64,000 nucleotides of DNA. Source: UBA5195 sp034432755. GTDB lineage: Bacteria; Chloroflexota; Anaerolineae; Anaerolineales; Villigracilaceae. The stretch spans positions 15,328 through 79,327 of the forward strand of contig DAOUBQ010000093.1 in the NCBI GenBank assembly GCA_034432755.1, written 5' to 3'. Under the pieces are notes generated by a model. It was not told the origin of the DNA, searched no databases, and saw only the letters and a program-made list of their open reading frames with translations. Below are positions 17,009-25,753 of this stretch, one piece after another; position 1 is the first letter of the stretch, and each line of letters opens with the position of its first letter. The position numbers and the translations under genes were made by a program.

Positions 17009-17063
17009 AAAACGTAATACGATTTTGTCGTTTTAGCATATATTGGGCAATTTTCCATGTAAA
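17009..17063 (-). promoter_or_regulatory. vapB promoter with overlapping candidate operator
   Basis: On the minus strand, TTTACA (17063-17058), a 17-base spacer, TATGCT (17040-17035). Directly downstream, AAAACG (17034-17029) and CGTTTT (17014-17009) form an inverted repeat over the expected transcription start, fitting autoregulation by an AbrB-type antitoxin. Confidence 0.5.
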
Positions 17064-17324
17064 AAGGCAGCAATTCCAAATCTGAAATTCTCTAACGCAC
17101 ATTTTGAATTTTTTACCGCCAAGAGCGCGAAGAACGCCAAGGGTTAAAGGGCGTCTTTGCGTTCCTGGCGGGCTGCGCGGTGAATTTCTGGCGTTTGTAT
17201 GGCAGCAAATTCCACAATTCGGTTCGTTTTTGACGATTGGAACCCTGTTTGTGGGAGAAATCAGTCAAAATTTTGCTGAAAATCAGCCTTGGGTGAGAAG
17301 AAAAATATTCATGCACCAAAGCCG

Positions 17325-17476
17325 ACGGTTTGAGAAAATCTGAACCGTAACGCCTGACAGCGTTAGAAACTTTGAATAGGGAATGGCTGGAATTTCAAGA
17401 TAAGCCATACAAAAAACACCCTTTTATCCTTTTATCCTGTTACACAAATTGGCGATTTCAGATTTGGAATCGCTGG
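17325..17476. repeat. 152-bp dispersed repeat, copy 2
   Basis: Same length as, and about 97% identical by eye to, copy 1 at 6096-6247, with the same three inverted repeats. A shorter inverted fragment (AATTCCAAATCTGAAATT) occurs at 17075-17092. The wider 16989-17629 gap holds the vapB promoter, a segment of the common 'CGCCAAGAGCGCGAAG' intergenic repeat type at about 17117-17180, this repeat, and the nusA promoter and leader. Confidence 0.9.
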
Positions 17477-17492
17477 CGCCATTTGTTCAATC

Positions 17493-17521
17493 TTGCGCGT
17501 TTTTGGTCTTTGTGCTAAAAT
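17493..17521 (+). promoter_or_regulatory. Probable promoter of the nusA operon
   Basis: TTGCGC (17493-17498), 17-base spacer, TAAAAT (17516-17521). It lies just past the 152-bp repeat and 109 bases upstream of the nusA start. Confidence 0.55.
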
Positions 17522-17552
17522 CTAAGCCGTTCGACCAATACCGCAAGCACCG

Positions 17553-17577
17553 AAAAGTGGGCGCCCCCCACTTTTTT
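17553..17577 (+). terminator. Leader terminator/attenuator upstream of nusA
   Basis: AAAAGTGGG (17553-17561), 5-base loop, CCCACTTTT, then further T residues to 17577. It is a complete intrinsic terminator lying between the predicted promoter and the nusA start codon, not after a gene, so it would act as an attenuator. Confidence 0.75.
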
Positions 17578-17629
17578 GCTTGAAAGGGTACAATTATCCG
17601 GGTTTGTTCACGCGGGAGTTCGTGCAGGT

Positions 17630-19468
17630 ATGAAAAACGAGTTTAGTCTGGCTTTCAACGAAGTGTTGGAAGAGAAACAACTTCCTAAGGAAGTCATTTT
17701 GAGCGCGTTGGAATCGGCAATGATTTCGGCCTATCGCCGAGCGGTTAATGCTTCCAGCGCCCAGCAGGTGGAAGCAAAAGTAGACCCCGACACCGGTAAG
17801 GTGACGATTTACGCCGAAAAAGAAGTCGTAGAAAGTGTGATGGATGAGCGTACCGAAGTGTTGCTTGGAGAGGCGCGCAAGGTCAATCCGCTCTGCCAGA
17901 TAGGCGATATGGTCATTGTGGAAAGCACGCCGCGCGATTTTGGGCGAGTCGCCGCCCAAACCGCCCGCCAGGTTATTCAACAGCGCATTCGCGAGGCGGA
18001 GCGTGGCGCACAGATGCAATATTTCGAGCGCCAGTTGGGTGAAATTGTCAGCGGTGTGGTGCAGGCCACCAACCCGCAAAGCACCACCATCGGGCTGGAT
18101 ATGAAGGCCGAAGGCGTTATGCCCGCCAACCAGAAAATCCCCGGCGAGCGTTTCCGCGTACATGACCGGGTGCGCTCCATTATCATGGAAATCAAGGACG
18201 GTTCGCGCGGCCCGCAGATTATTCTTTCGCGCGCACACCGCAACTTCCTGCGCCGCCTGCTCGAAAACGAAGTCCCCGAAATTTATCATGGCATCGTCGA
18301 AATTCGCGCGATTGCGCGTGAGCCCGGCCAGCGCGCCAAGGTGGCGGTTTCGGCCACCCAGGCGGGAGTTGACCCGGTTGGTGCGTGCGTAGGTGTTAAG
18401 GGCGTCCGAATCCAGGCGATTGTGAAGGAACTGCACGACGAAAAAATTGACATCATCGAGTGGAATCCCGACCCGGTGGTGTATATCTCCAAAGCAATCA
18501 GCCCGGCGCGCGTCAGCGGCGTGTATCTCTCTGACGGTGAAAAGACCGCCACGGTCGTGGTGATGGAAGACCAACTTTCGCTGGCGATTGGCCGCGATGG
18601 GCAGAATGCCCGCCTGGCTGCCAAACTGACCGGCTGGCGCATTGACATCAAGAGCGTGAGCGAGGCTGCGTCTGACGCATTGAGCCGCCTGCAATCTGAA
18701 CCCTCGATGCAGCAGATGGCACAAGCGGAGCAGGACAACCTGCCGCTCATCACCGAAATCCTGGCGAAGAAAGCCGAAGGCCGCCCGCTGACCCCTGAAG
18801 AATATCAGGCGATGGCACAATTCGTTGACCGGGTGGAACGTCGCACCATTGAACGGCAACGCGCCGTAGAGCAAGAATCTGCCGAAAAATTGGCCGAAGC
18901 CCGCGCCGGTCTCCCCGATATTGCTTTTACGCAGCCACTCGATGTATTGGGCCTGCCCGAACATGTTTATAATATTCTGACGGAAGCCGATTACCGCACC
19001 GCTGGCGACTTGTTGTTGGCGATGAAGATTTCTCGCGACCGGGTGCTGGGCTTGCCTGGGATTGGCCCCAAGGCCATGCAGGCGATTAATACCGCTGTAG
19101 CCGAAGCGACCTTCCATGTAGAGGAACCCCCCGTGGCTGAAGAAGTGGCCAAGGTGTTTGCCGAAGCGCCTGCACTGGCTGAAGAAACGCCAATCTCTGA
19201 AACCGCTCCCGAGGTGGCCGTGGAGGCTGAAGCCCCTGCGCCGGTTGCTGCACCCGAAGAAGAACCCGAGGCCGAAGCAACGTTTGAAGAATTGTTCAAG
19301 CTGCGTCCCGAATCCTTTGTCCCTGTTGCTGATGATGAAGCCGATAAGAAGGACAAGAAGGGCAAGAAGGGCAAGAAAGCGGTTGAGTATGAATTTGACG
19401 AAGACCGTGGAGAAGTCGTGGGCCGCAAAAAGCACAAACGTGGCGATGACTTGTTCGCAGATTGGTAA
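17630..19468 (+). CDS. nusA: Transcription termination/antitermination factor NusA
   Basis: 612 residues from the ATG at 17630 (MKNEFSLAFNEVLEEK), the usual NusA N-terminus; GGGAG lies about 11 bases upstream. An RNA-polymerase-binding domain (1-125) is followed by S1 (about 135-200) and two KH domains with GVKGVRIQAIVKELHDEKIDI and GRDGQNARLAAKLTGW. After the KH domains come a helix-hairpin-helix-like segment (LGLPGIGPKAMQAI), an acidic Ala/Glu/Pro stretch and a Lys-rich tail (KKDKKGKKGKK). It modulates pausing and termination. It heads the operon; rimP, which usually precedes nusA, is absent. Confidence 0.95.
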   Translation: MKNEFSLAFNEVLEEKQLPKEVILSALESAMISAYRRAVNASSAQQVEAKVDPDTGKVTIYAEKEVVESVMDERTEVLLGEARKVNPLCQIGDMVIVESTPRDFGRVAAQTARQVIQQRIREAERGAQMQYFERQLGEIVSGVVQATNPQSTTIGLDMKAEGVMPANQKIPGERFRVHDRVRSIIMEIKDGSRGPQIILSRAHRNFLRRLLENEVPEIYHGIVEIRAIAREPGQRAKVAVSATQAGVDPVGACVGVKGVRIQAIVKELHDEKIDIIEWNPDPVVYISKAISPARVSGVYLSDGEKTATVVVMEDQLSLAIGRDGQNARLAAKLTGWRIDIKSVSEAASDALSRLQSEPSMQQMAQAEQDNLPLITEILAKKAEGRPLTPEEYQAMAQFVDRVERRTIERQRAVEQESAEKLAEARAGLPDIAFTQPLDVLGLPEHVYNILTEADYRTAGDLLLAMKISRDRVLGLPGIGPKAMQAINTAVAEATFHVEEPPVAEEVAKVFAEAPALAEETPISETAPEVAVEAEAPAPVAAPEEEPEAEATFEELFKLRPESFVPVADDEADKKDKKGKKGKKAVEYEFDEDRGEVVGRKKHKRGDDLFADW

Positions 19469-19514
19469 CTTTTCAAACGGGTAAGGAAGGTACCGTCGTC
19501 AATCTGGTGTTGAG

Positions 19515-19847
19515 GTGAAGAAAAAACCTGTAAAACCTGTTAAACATATTCCCCAACGAACTTGTGTCGCATGCCGCGCCGTGCTGGCCAAACGCACGCT
19601 GACCCGCATTGTGCGGCGGCCTGAGGGGGTCTTGATTGATCCTTCGGGCAAGATGAATGGCCGGGGGGCCTACCTGCACAACCACAAGGCTTGTTGGGAA
19701 CGCGGGCTGAAAGGCGCGCTGGCGAATGCCTTGCGCGTTACTCTGACAGCCGAAGACCGGCAGAGACTGGAAGACTACATGGCCAGCCTGCCGGACGACT
19801 CCGCCGAGTGCTTGGCTGGAACGGCGCCTGAGAGCAGTGCAATGTGA
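19515..19847 (+). CDS. ylxR: YlxR (DUF448) RNA-binding protein
   Basis: 110 residues. The family signature is clear: QRTCVACRAVLAKRTLTRIV, then NGRGAYLH and CWERGLK. YlxR is a small nucleic-acid-binding protein almost always between nusA and infB; it influences expression of metabolic genes in Bacillus and binds the RNase P RNA in some species. The start is a GTG with only a weak upstream GAGG. It lies 46 bases after nusA. Confidence 0.92.
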   Translation: MKKKPVKPVKHIPQRTCVACRAVLAKRTLTRIVRRPEGVLIDPSGKMNGRGAYLHNHKACWERGLKGALANALRVTLTAEDRQRLEDYMASLPDDSAECLAGTAPESSAM

Positions 19848-19920
19848 TTCTTTGCGCCTGAGGCACGCTCCAGTCTCCCCTCCCGCGCGGATGGGCAGTT
19901 TCATTGCAAGAGGTGTCCTC

Positions 19921-21696
19921 ATGAGTGCAAAACAAATCGAAATTCCAGCAGCTATTGGCGTTCGTGACTTGGCGCAAAAAATGGGCATCAGCCCTATTGA
20001 TGCCATTAAAAAACTAATGGTTAACGGCGTGATGGCTTCCATCAACCAGACCATTGATTTCGATACCGCAGCGATTGTCGCGGCTGAATTTGGCTTCGAT
20101 GCCATTCCCGAACAGCAGGAAGTTGAAGAAAAAAAAGAAGTTGGAGAAGTACCGCTCTGGCGGCAGAAAATTGCGAATGAAAAAGACGCCGACCTGGTAG
20201 CGCGGCCTCCGGTCGTCACCATTTTGGGGCATGTTGACCATGGCAAAACATCCCTGCTCGATGCCATCCGGCAGACCAACGTGGCCGCAGGAGAAGCGGG
20301 CGGTATTACCCAGCATATTGGCGCGTATCAGGTTGAAAAAGAAGGCCGCCTGATTACATTTCTTGATACGCCGGGCCATGCCGCATTTACCGCCATGCGG
20401 GCGCGCGGCGCTCAAGGCGCAGATATCGTTGTCTTGGTGGTGGCCGCCGACGACGGCGTGATGCCCCAAACTCGTGAGGCGATCGCCCATGCCAAAGCCG
20501 CCCGCGTACCGATCATTGTTGCGCTCAACAAAATTGACAAGCCCAACGCCAATTCCGACCGCGTCAAGAACCAACTGGCCGAGTTGGAACTCGTCCCCGA
20601 TGAGTGGGGCGGCAACACCATCGTTTTACCGGTTTCGGCCAAGCAGAAAGTTGGTATTGATGACTTGCTGGCATCCATCCTGCTCGTGGCCGATAGTTCC
20701 GACATTCGCGCTAACCCCAACGGGAAGGTGATTGGAACCGTTATCGAAGCAGAGTTAGACAAAGCCAAAGGTGTCGTTGCAACACTCCTGGTCCAAAATG
20801 GAACTCTCAAAAACGGGAATGTGGTGGTGGCTGGCGTGGCGCAAGGACGCCTGAAAGCCATGTTCGACTATCGCGGCAAGCCCGTGCCAAAGGCAGGCCC
20901 TTCTATGCCCGTCTCTGTGCTGGGGCTGGGAGATGTTCCCTCGGCAGGTGATATTTTTGAAGTCGTTGAAAACGAACGCACGGCGCGTGAAATTGTGCTA
21001 AAGCGTCAGGAAGCCCTTAAAAACCAGGCTGCGGCCGCCAAAATGTCGCTTGAAGACCTGTTTGCGCGTTTCAAGGCTGGCGAAGTCAAAGAACTGCGCC
21101 TGATTGTGAAAGCCGATGTGCAAGGGTCTTTGGAGCCAATCGTCAAAGAAATCAACGAATTGGGCAAGACCAGCGCTGAAATTGCCATCAAAATCCTTTA
21201 TGCTGAAACCGGCAACATCGGCGAGAACGATGTCATGCTGGCTGCCGCCTCGAAAGCCATCCTGATTGGGTTCAACGTTCAGGCTGAAGTGGCAGCTCGC
21301 CGCATGGCGGAGGCCGAAGGCGTTTCCATCCGCCTATACGACATCATCTACCGCCTGACCGAAGACATCGAAAAAGCCCTCAAAGGCATGCTTCAGCCCG
21401 AATTCGTCGAAAAGCATATCGGCAAGGCGCATGTCCTGGCCGTTTTCCCCATCTCTAAGGTGGGAAAAATTGCAGGCTGCCGCGTGGTGGATGGCGAGCT
21501 GCGCCGAAACGGCAAAATCCGCCTGATGCGCAATGGCGACATCGTCTTCGAGGGCGAAGTGGCCTCGCTCAAGCACGAGAAGGATGACGTGCGCGAAGTG
21601 CGCAATGGCCTGGAGTGTGGCGTGGGACTGAAAAACTTCCACGACATCCTGGTTGGCGATATCATCGAATGTTATATCCTTGAGAAAAATAATTGA
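19921..21696 (+). CDS. infB: Translation initiation factor IF-2
   Basis: 591 residues from the ATG at 19921 (MSAKQIEIPAAIGVRDLAQK), with AAGAGGTG upstream. One IF2_N domain (about 5-55) leads almost directly into the G domain: GHVDHGKTS (about 103-111), DTPGH, NKIDKPN, SAK. Domains II, III and C2 follow. It lacks the long repeat-rich N-terminal extension of proteobacterial IF-2. It brings initiator tRNA to the 30S subunit. The 73-base gap from ylxR shows no terminator. Confidence 0.95.
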   Translation: MSAKQIEIPAAIGVRDLAQKMGISPIDAIKKLMVNGVMASINQTIDFDTAAIVAAEFGFDAIPEQQEVEEKKEVGEVPLWRQKIANEKDADLVARPPVVTILGHVDHGKTSLLDAIRQTNVAAGEAGGITQHIGAYQVEKEGRLITFLDTPGHAAFTAMRARGAQGADIVVLVVAADDGVMPQTREAIAHAKAARVPIIVALNKIDKPNANSDRVKNQLAELELVPDEWGGNTIVLPVSAKQKVGIDDLLASILLVADSSDIRANPNGKVIGTVIEAELDKAKGVVATLLVQNGTLKNGNVVVAGVAQGRLKAMFDYRGKPVPKAGPSMPVSVLGLGDVPSAGDIFEVVENERTAREIVLKRQEALKNQAAAAKMSLEDLFARFKAGEVKELRLIVKADVQGSLEPIVKEINELGKTSAEIAIKILYAETGNIGENDVMLAAASKAILIGFNVQAEVAARRMAEAEGVSIRLYDIIYRLTEDIEKALKGMLQPEFVEKHIGKAHVLAVFPISKVGKIAGCRVVDGELRRNGKIRLMRNGDIVFEGEVASLKHEKDDVREVRNGLECGVGLKNFHDILVGDIIECYILEKNN

Positions 21697-21802
21697 TTGA
21701 CGAAACCCGTTAAAACGTGTACGATTACTCAACATAGATTTATGGTTGGAGTCTGGTTCCGCCACTTGCCGGGCTCCAACCCCATTCAAAATCGTCATCG
21801 GT

Positions 21803-21858
21803 AATCTTCAGTCTAAAATCTTCAATCTAAAATCTTCAATCTAAAATCTTCAATCTAA
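21803..21858. repeat. Four 14-bp tandem repeats abutting the rbfA start
   Basis: Units of AATCTTCAATCTAA, the first with one change, end 7 bases before the rbfA ATG. The unit is built from the same heptamers, in the same gene-relative orientation, as the array before alr (5956-6018). No Shine-Dalgarno is present between the array and the start. Confidence 0.9.
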
Positions 21859-21865
21859 AATCTCT

Positions 21866-22234
21866 ATGCCCTCCGGTGTACGCTTACAAAAAATTGCGGA
21901 CCGTATCCGCGAAGAACTGTCTGACCTGCTCATTCGGGAGATGAATGACCCGCGCCTGCATCAAATTTTCGTAACCGACGCGCGCGTCGACCGCGAACTG
22001 GCCTATGCAGATATTTACGTTTCCGCGGTAGAAGGCAAAAGCCGTTCCGCTGAAGTGTTGGCGGGACTCGAATCGGCCAGTGGTTTCCTGCGCCGCGCCC
22101 TGGCTGCGCGCATTGAACTGCGCGTCTTCCCCCGTCTCCGCTTCCACTGGGACCCAACCCCCGAAAATGCCGACCATCTCGAAAAGTTATTCAAGCAATT
22201 GCGCGAGGAACGTAAGGAAGAGGGACGTGAATGA
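21866..22234 (+). CDS. rbfA: Ribosome-binding factor A
   Basis: 122 residues. The opening MPSGVRLQKIADRIREELSD and RLRFHWDPTPENADHLEKL match RbfA, a KH-fold factor for late 30S maturation near the 16S 5' end. It overlaps the next gene by ATGA. It has no visible Shine-Dalgarno; the 14-mer repeats occupy that position, which may reduce or alter its initiation. Confidence 0.93.
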   Translation: MPSGVRLQKIADRIREELSDLLIREMNDPRLHQIFVTDARVDRELAYADIYVSAVEGKSRSAEVLAGLESASGFLRRALAARIELRVFPRLRFHWDPTPENADHLEKLFKQLREERKEEGRE

Positions 22235-23184
22235 CCATTGACATTGACACCACCATCAAAGCCAAACTTGACTCGGCCCAAAACATCCTCATCGTCTCGC
22301 ACGTCCGTCCCGATGGAGACGCGATTGGCTCCCTGCTGGGGCTGGGATTATCGCTCCAGGCGGCGGGAAAAACCGTCCAGATGGTTTTGAACGACGGCCT
22401 TCCGGCCTCCTTTCGTCACTTGCCGGGCAGCGACCAGGTGAAAAAAGAGCCAAAAGACGGTTTCGACCTGTTCGTCACCGTTGACTGCGCTGATTTCCGG
22501 CGCGTTGGCAAACAATTCGAGACCGGGCCCAAGCCCCACATCAACATAGACCATCACATCACCAACGAACGCTTTGGCGACTTGAACCTCGTCGAACCGC
22601 AAGCCGTTGCCACCGCCGCTGTCTTGACTGACCATCTCCCTAAATGGGGGCTGGAAATCAGCCGGGAGGTGGCCGCCAACCTCGCCACCGGCATCATCAC
22701 CGACACACTCGGATTCCGCACCTCCAACACCACGCCGGCCGCTCTTCGGCAGGTGGCTTTGTTAATGGAAACCGGCATTGACATGCCAGAACTCTACAAC
22801 CGTTCACTGGTGCGCCGCTCGTATGCTGCCGCCAAATACTGGGGCGCCGGGCTTTCTAGCCTGACCACTCTCGATGGCATCGTCTATGGCACGCTGCGCC
22901 TTTCAGACCGCAAAAACGCCGGGTACGGTGGTAACGACGACGCCGACCTGATTAACATTATCTCGTCCATCGAAGACCATGCTGTCGGCATGGTTTTTGT
23001 CGAACAGCGCGACAGCGTCAAAATCTCGTGGCGCGCGCTTCAGCCGGGACTGGACGTATCGAAAGTCGCCCAATCCTTTAACGGAGGCGGTCACCAGGCT
23101 GCTGCCGGGGCCGATATTCCCGGCCATCTCGAAGAAATCCAACCGCGCGTACTTGCTGCCACGCGCGAAATGCTCAAATTATAG
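22231..23184 (+). CDS. nrnA: DHH/DHHA1 phosphoesterase (nanoRNase/pAp phosphatase)
   Basis: 317 residues. VSHVRPDGDAIGS (about 24-36), VDCAD (about 87-91), and DHHITNERFGDLN (about 110-122) are the DHH metal motifs; the C-terminal GGGHQAAAGA is the DHHA1 signature. NrnA degrades 2-5-mer RNA and dephosphorylates pAp. Its place between rbfA and truB is conserved in many Gram-positive and Chloroflexota genomes. It is co-translated with rbfA by ATGA overlap. Confidence 0.93.
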   Translation: MTIDIDTTIKAKLDSAQNILIVSHVRPDGDAIGSLLGLGLSLQAAGKTVQMVLNDGLPASFRHLPGSDQVKKEPKDGFDLFVTVDCADFRRVGKQFETGPKPHINIDHHITNERFGDLNLVEPQAVATAAVLTDHLPKWGLEISREVAANLATGIITDTLGFRTSNTTPAALRQVALLMETGIDMPELYNRSLVRRSYAAAKYWGAGLSSLTTLDGIVYGTLRLSDRKNAGYGGNDDADLINIISSIEDHAVGMVFVEQRDSVKISWRALQPGLDVSKVAQSFNGGGHQAAAGADIPGHLEEIQPRVLAATREMLKL

Positions 23185-23203
23185 GGGGCATAGGAGGCTC
23201 ACC

Positions 23204-24124
23204 ATGGACCATCAAGACATTAAAAACGCAATTTCGGGCGTGCTTGTCATTGACAAACCAATTGGCATGACCTCGCATGACGTCGTCAACGCCATCCGCT
23301 TTGGCACGGGCATTCGCCGTGCCGGGCATACCGGTACCCTCGACCCGCGCGCCTCAGGCGTGCTGGTCATCCTGGTTGGCCCGGCGGTACGCCTGAGCGA
23401 ATACGTTTCGGCTTCCGACAAGCGCTACCAGGCCATCATCCGCATGGGCGCATCCACCGATACCTTCGACGCCGATGGCCGCTTCACCCGCCAGGTGCAA
23501 CCATCCATCAACGTCACCGAGCAGCAGTTCGAGTCTGTGCTCAAAAACTTCGTTGGCGAAATCGAACAGACCCCGCCACCCTATTCAGCCGTCAAAGTGC
23601 GCGGACGGCGCGCCTACGACATGGCCCGGCGCGGCGAACCAGTGGCGTTGCCGCCGCGCAAAATCAACGTTTACCATCTCGAAGTGTTGGAATGGGCGCC
23701 TCCTGAAGTGGTGGTGGATGTGCATTGCTCCTCGGGTACCTACGTCCGCTCTCTTGCCAACGACCTGGGCGAAGCCCTCGGCACCGGCGCTTACCTGGTT
23801 GGCCTGCGCCGCACCAAGAGTGGCCGCTTTAGCCTGCGCGATGCCACCCCCCTGCGCAAACTGCAAGAGGCCTTTCGCGCTGGCAACTGGTATCAGTATC
23901 TTATTCCGGCTGCCGAAGCCCTGGGTGATTGGCCTGCGGTAGAACTTAACCCCGATGAAGTGGATGCCGTAAAGCACGGCCATCGCATTCCCGCCAACCC
24001 TGCCGACCGCCCCGGAATCAACAACTTGGTGCGCGGCGTCAGCATGGCTGGCGAGCTGGTCTCGCTCATGGAACTCGATTCGACCACCTCCGAGTGGCAG
24101 CCCAAGAAGGTCTTTTTCTCTTAG
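23204..24124 (+). CDS. truB: tRNA pseudouridine-55 synthase
   Basis: 306 residues from the ATG at 23204, preceded by TAGGAGG; the frame is open further upstream but overlaps nrnA. The catalytic aspartate is Asp47 in GHTGTLDPRASGVL. DKPIGMTSHDVVNAIR precedes it and PPYSAVKVRGRRAYDMAR follows. It isomerises U55 in the T-loop of tRNA. It lies 19 bases after nrnA and 1 base before ribF. Confidence 0.95.
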   Translation: MDHQDIKNAISGVLVIDKPIGMTSHDVVNAIRFGTGIRRAGHTGTLDPRASGVLVILVGPAVRLSEYVSASDKRYQAIIRMGASTDTFDADGRFTRQVQPSINVTEQQFESVLKNFVGEIEQTPPPYSAVKVRGRRAYDMARRGEPVALPPRKINVYHLEVLEWAPPEVVVDVHCSSGTYVRSLANDLGEALGTGAYLVGLRRTKSGRFSLRDATPLRKLQEAFRAGNWYQYLIPAAEALGDWPAVELNPDEVDAVKHGHRIPANPADRPGINNLVRGVSMAGELVSLMELDSTTSEWQPKKVFFS

Positions 24125-24125
24125 T

Positions 24126-25043
24126 ATGCCCCACAACCAATCCCTGGAAGCCGTTTCGCTGACCGGTTCCTGGCTGACCATCGGCGTCTTCGATGGCGTC
24201 CACCGCGGCCACCAGGAAATCATCCGCCAATTGACGGCAGGCGCCCATGCGAGCGGCGCGCCTGCCGTTTTGCTTACCTTCAGCCCACACCCGGCAAAAG
24301 TCCTGGCCGGGCGCGAAATTCCCTGCCTCACCACGCCCGAAGAGCGCGCCGAAATCCTGTTTTCGCTTGGCGTGGACCACGTCATCACTCTACAATTCAC
24401 CCGCGCCCTGGCCGAGCGCAGCGCCGAAGACTTTATGGCCGAACTCAAAACCCGCCTCGGCCTGCGAAAACTGCTCATCGGTTACGATTTTGCCCTCGGC
24501 AGGGGACGCGCGGGGAATTTCCAGCGATTGAGCGAAATTGGGCGGGCGTTGGATTATGATGTCCAGGTTGTGGAAGCCGTTCGTTGGAGCGAAGATGTCA
24601 TCTCCTCCACCTTAATCCGACAAGCGATTGCAGACGGGGCTGTGGCCCTGGCCGCCGTTAAATTGGGGCGATACTACTCTGTGCAGGGTTCCGTCATCCC
24701 CGGCGATGGGCGCGGACGCACCATTGGCATTCACACCGCAAATGTGGACACCCCCGCCGAAAAAGCCCTGCCGGCAAATGGCGTCTATGCCACCTGGGCC
24801 TGGGTGAAAGGTCAAAAACATCCATCCGTGACCAACATTGGCTTGCGCCCCACTTTCACCGGCGGCGAGGCCCTGCCGCGCATTGAAGCGCACCTGCTTG
24901 ATTATTCCGGCGATTTATATGGCAAAACCCTTAAACTCGAATTTGTGGAGCGCCTGCGTGGCGAGCAAAAATTCCCGTCCGTTGAGGCGCTGGTCGCCCA
25001 AATTCGGGCGGATAGCGAACAAGCCCGAGGGATACTAAAATGA
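24126..25043 (+). CDS. ribF: Bifunctional riboflavin kinase / FAD synthetase
   Basis: 305 residues. The N-terminal nucleotidyltransferase has GVFDGVHRGHQEIIR (about 19-33) and the SSTLIRQAI motif (about 160). The C-terminal flavokinase has PGDGRGRTIGIHTAN and the closing LRGEQKFPS. It converts riboflavin to FMN and FAD. It follows truB by one base and overlaps the next gene by ATGA. Confidence 0.95.
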   Translation: MPHNQSLEAVSLTGSWLTIGVFDGVHRGHQEIIRQLTAGAHASGAPAVLLTFSPHPAKVLAGREIPCLTTPEERAEILFSLGVDHVITLQFTRALAERSAEDFMAELKTRLGLRKLLIGYDFALGRGRAGNFQRLSEIGRALDYDVQVVEAVRWSEDVISSTLIRQAIADGAVALAAVKLGRYYSVQGSVIPGDGRGRTIGIHTANVDTPAEKALPANGVYATWAWVKGQKHPSVTNIGLRPTFTGGEALPRIEAHLLDYSGDLYGKTLKLEFVERLRGEQKFPSVEALVAQIRADSEQARGILK

Positions 25044-25645
25044 ACTCCACCCCAACCCTGCCTGAAACCCATTCTCTGGCCTGGGAAGTTAGCCTGAAGA
25101 AAGACACGCGCTTGAACATCCTGTTGCAGGTGGCCGGGGTATTCTGGGTAGGGATAGTGGCACTGTTTTTGTGGTGGGCCTTTCGGGCATTGCGCCCCGA
25201 TTTGAGGGAGATGCATCTTTCTGGTGATATTTTGACAACGTTTGCATGGTTTTTTGTGTCGCTGGTCATTTCTATCAGCCTGCATGAACTGGCGCATGGC
25301 GCGTTTTTTTGGTGGTTTGCAAAACAGCCCCCAAAATTTGGAATGGGCCCTGGCTATGCTTACGCGGCCATGCCGGGCTGGTATTTCCCCAAACGACAGT
25401 ATCTTGTCATTGGGTTGGCCCCCCTGGTTGGATTAACCGCCCTGGGGCTGGTGTTCATCCCCTTTTTGCCTTCCTGGCTGCTTGGCCCGTTTTTTATGGG
25501 CATGGTGCTCAATGCCGGAGGGGCCATCGGTGATATTTACATCTGCCTGCGGATTGCCTGCGAAGCGGAAGATGCCCTGGTGAAGGACTTGGGTGATGGT
25601 ATGGAAGTGTACCGGCGCGATTCTATGAGCGGGGTGCGTATCTGA
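25040..25645 (+). CDS. DUF3267 membrane protein with HExxH zinc site
   Basis: 201 residues with four or five membrane helices. HELAH (His82, Glu83, His86) lies inside a hydrophobic segment, as in site-2-protease-like and DUF3267 proteins. An intramembrane metalloprotease activity is suggested but unproved; no PDZ or NPDG motif is obvious. It is the last gene of the nusA operon through ATGA overlap with ribF. A hairpin with a T-run follows. Confidence 0.75.
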   Translation: MNSTPTLPETHSLAWEVSLKKDTRLNILLQVAGVFWVGIVALFLWWAFRALRPDLREMHLSGDILTTFAWFFVSLVISISLHELAHGAFFWWFAKQPPKFGMGPGYAYAAMPGWYFPKRQYLVIGLAPLVGLTALGLVFIPFLPSWLLGPFFMGMVLNAGGAIGDIYICLRIACEAEDALVKDLGDGMEVYRRDSMSGVRI

Positions 25646-25653
25646 CTGGATAA

Positions 25654-25692
25654 CGGCAGGCGGCTGGTGAGTGGTCTGCCGCAACTTTTTTA
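25654..25692 (+). terminator. Probable terminator of the nusA-ribF operon
   Basis: CGGCAG (25654-25659) and CTGCCG (25676-25681) flank a GC-rich loop, followed four bases later by six T residues. Confidence 0.5.
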
Positions 25693-25753
25693 ACGGGGGC
25701 GCGTAGGGTTAAGAACCAACCCAATGAAACGGGTCTATTCCTGGAGGTCCAAT

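Noticed and set aside
17594..19435. 613-codon open frame on the minus strand
   Set aside because: It lies entirely antisense to nusA and its composition mirrors that gene; no family sequence, start signal or promoter.
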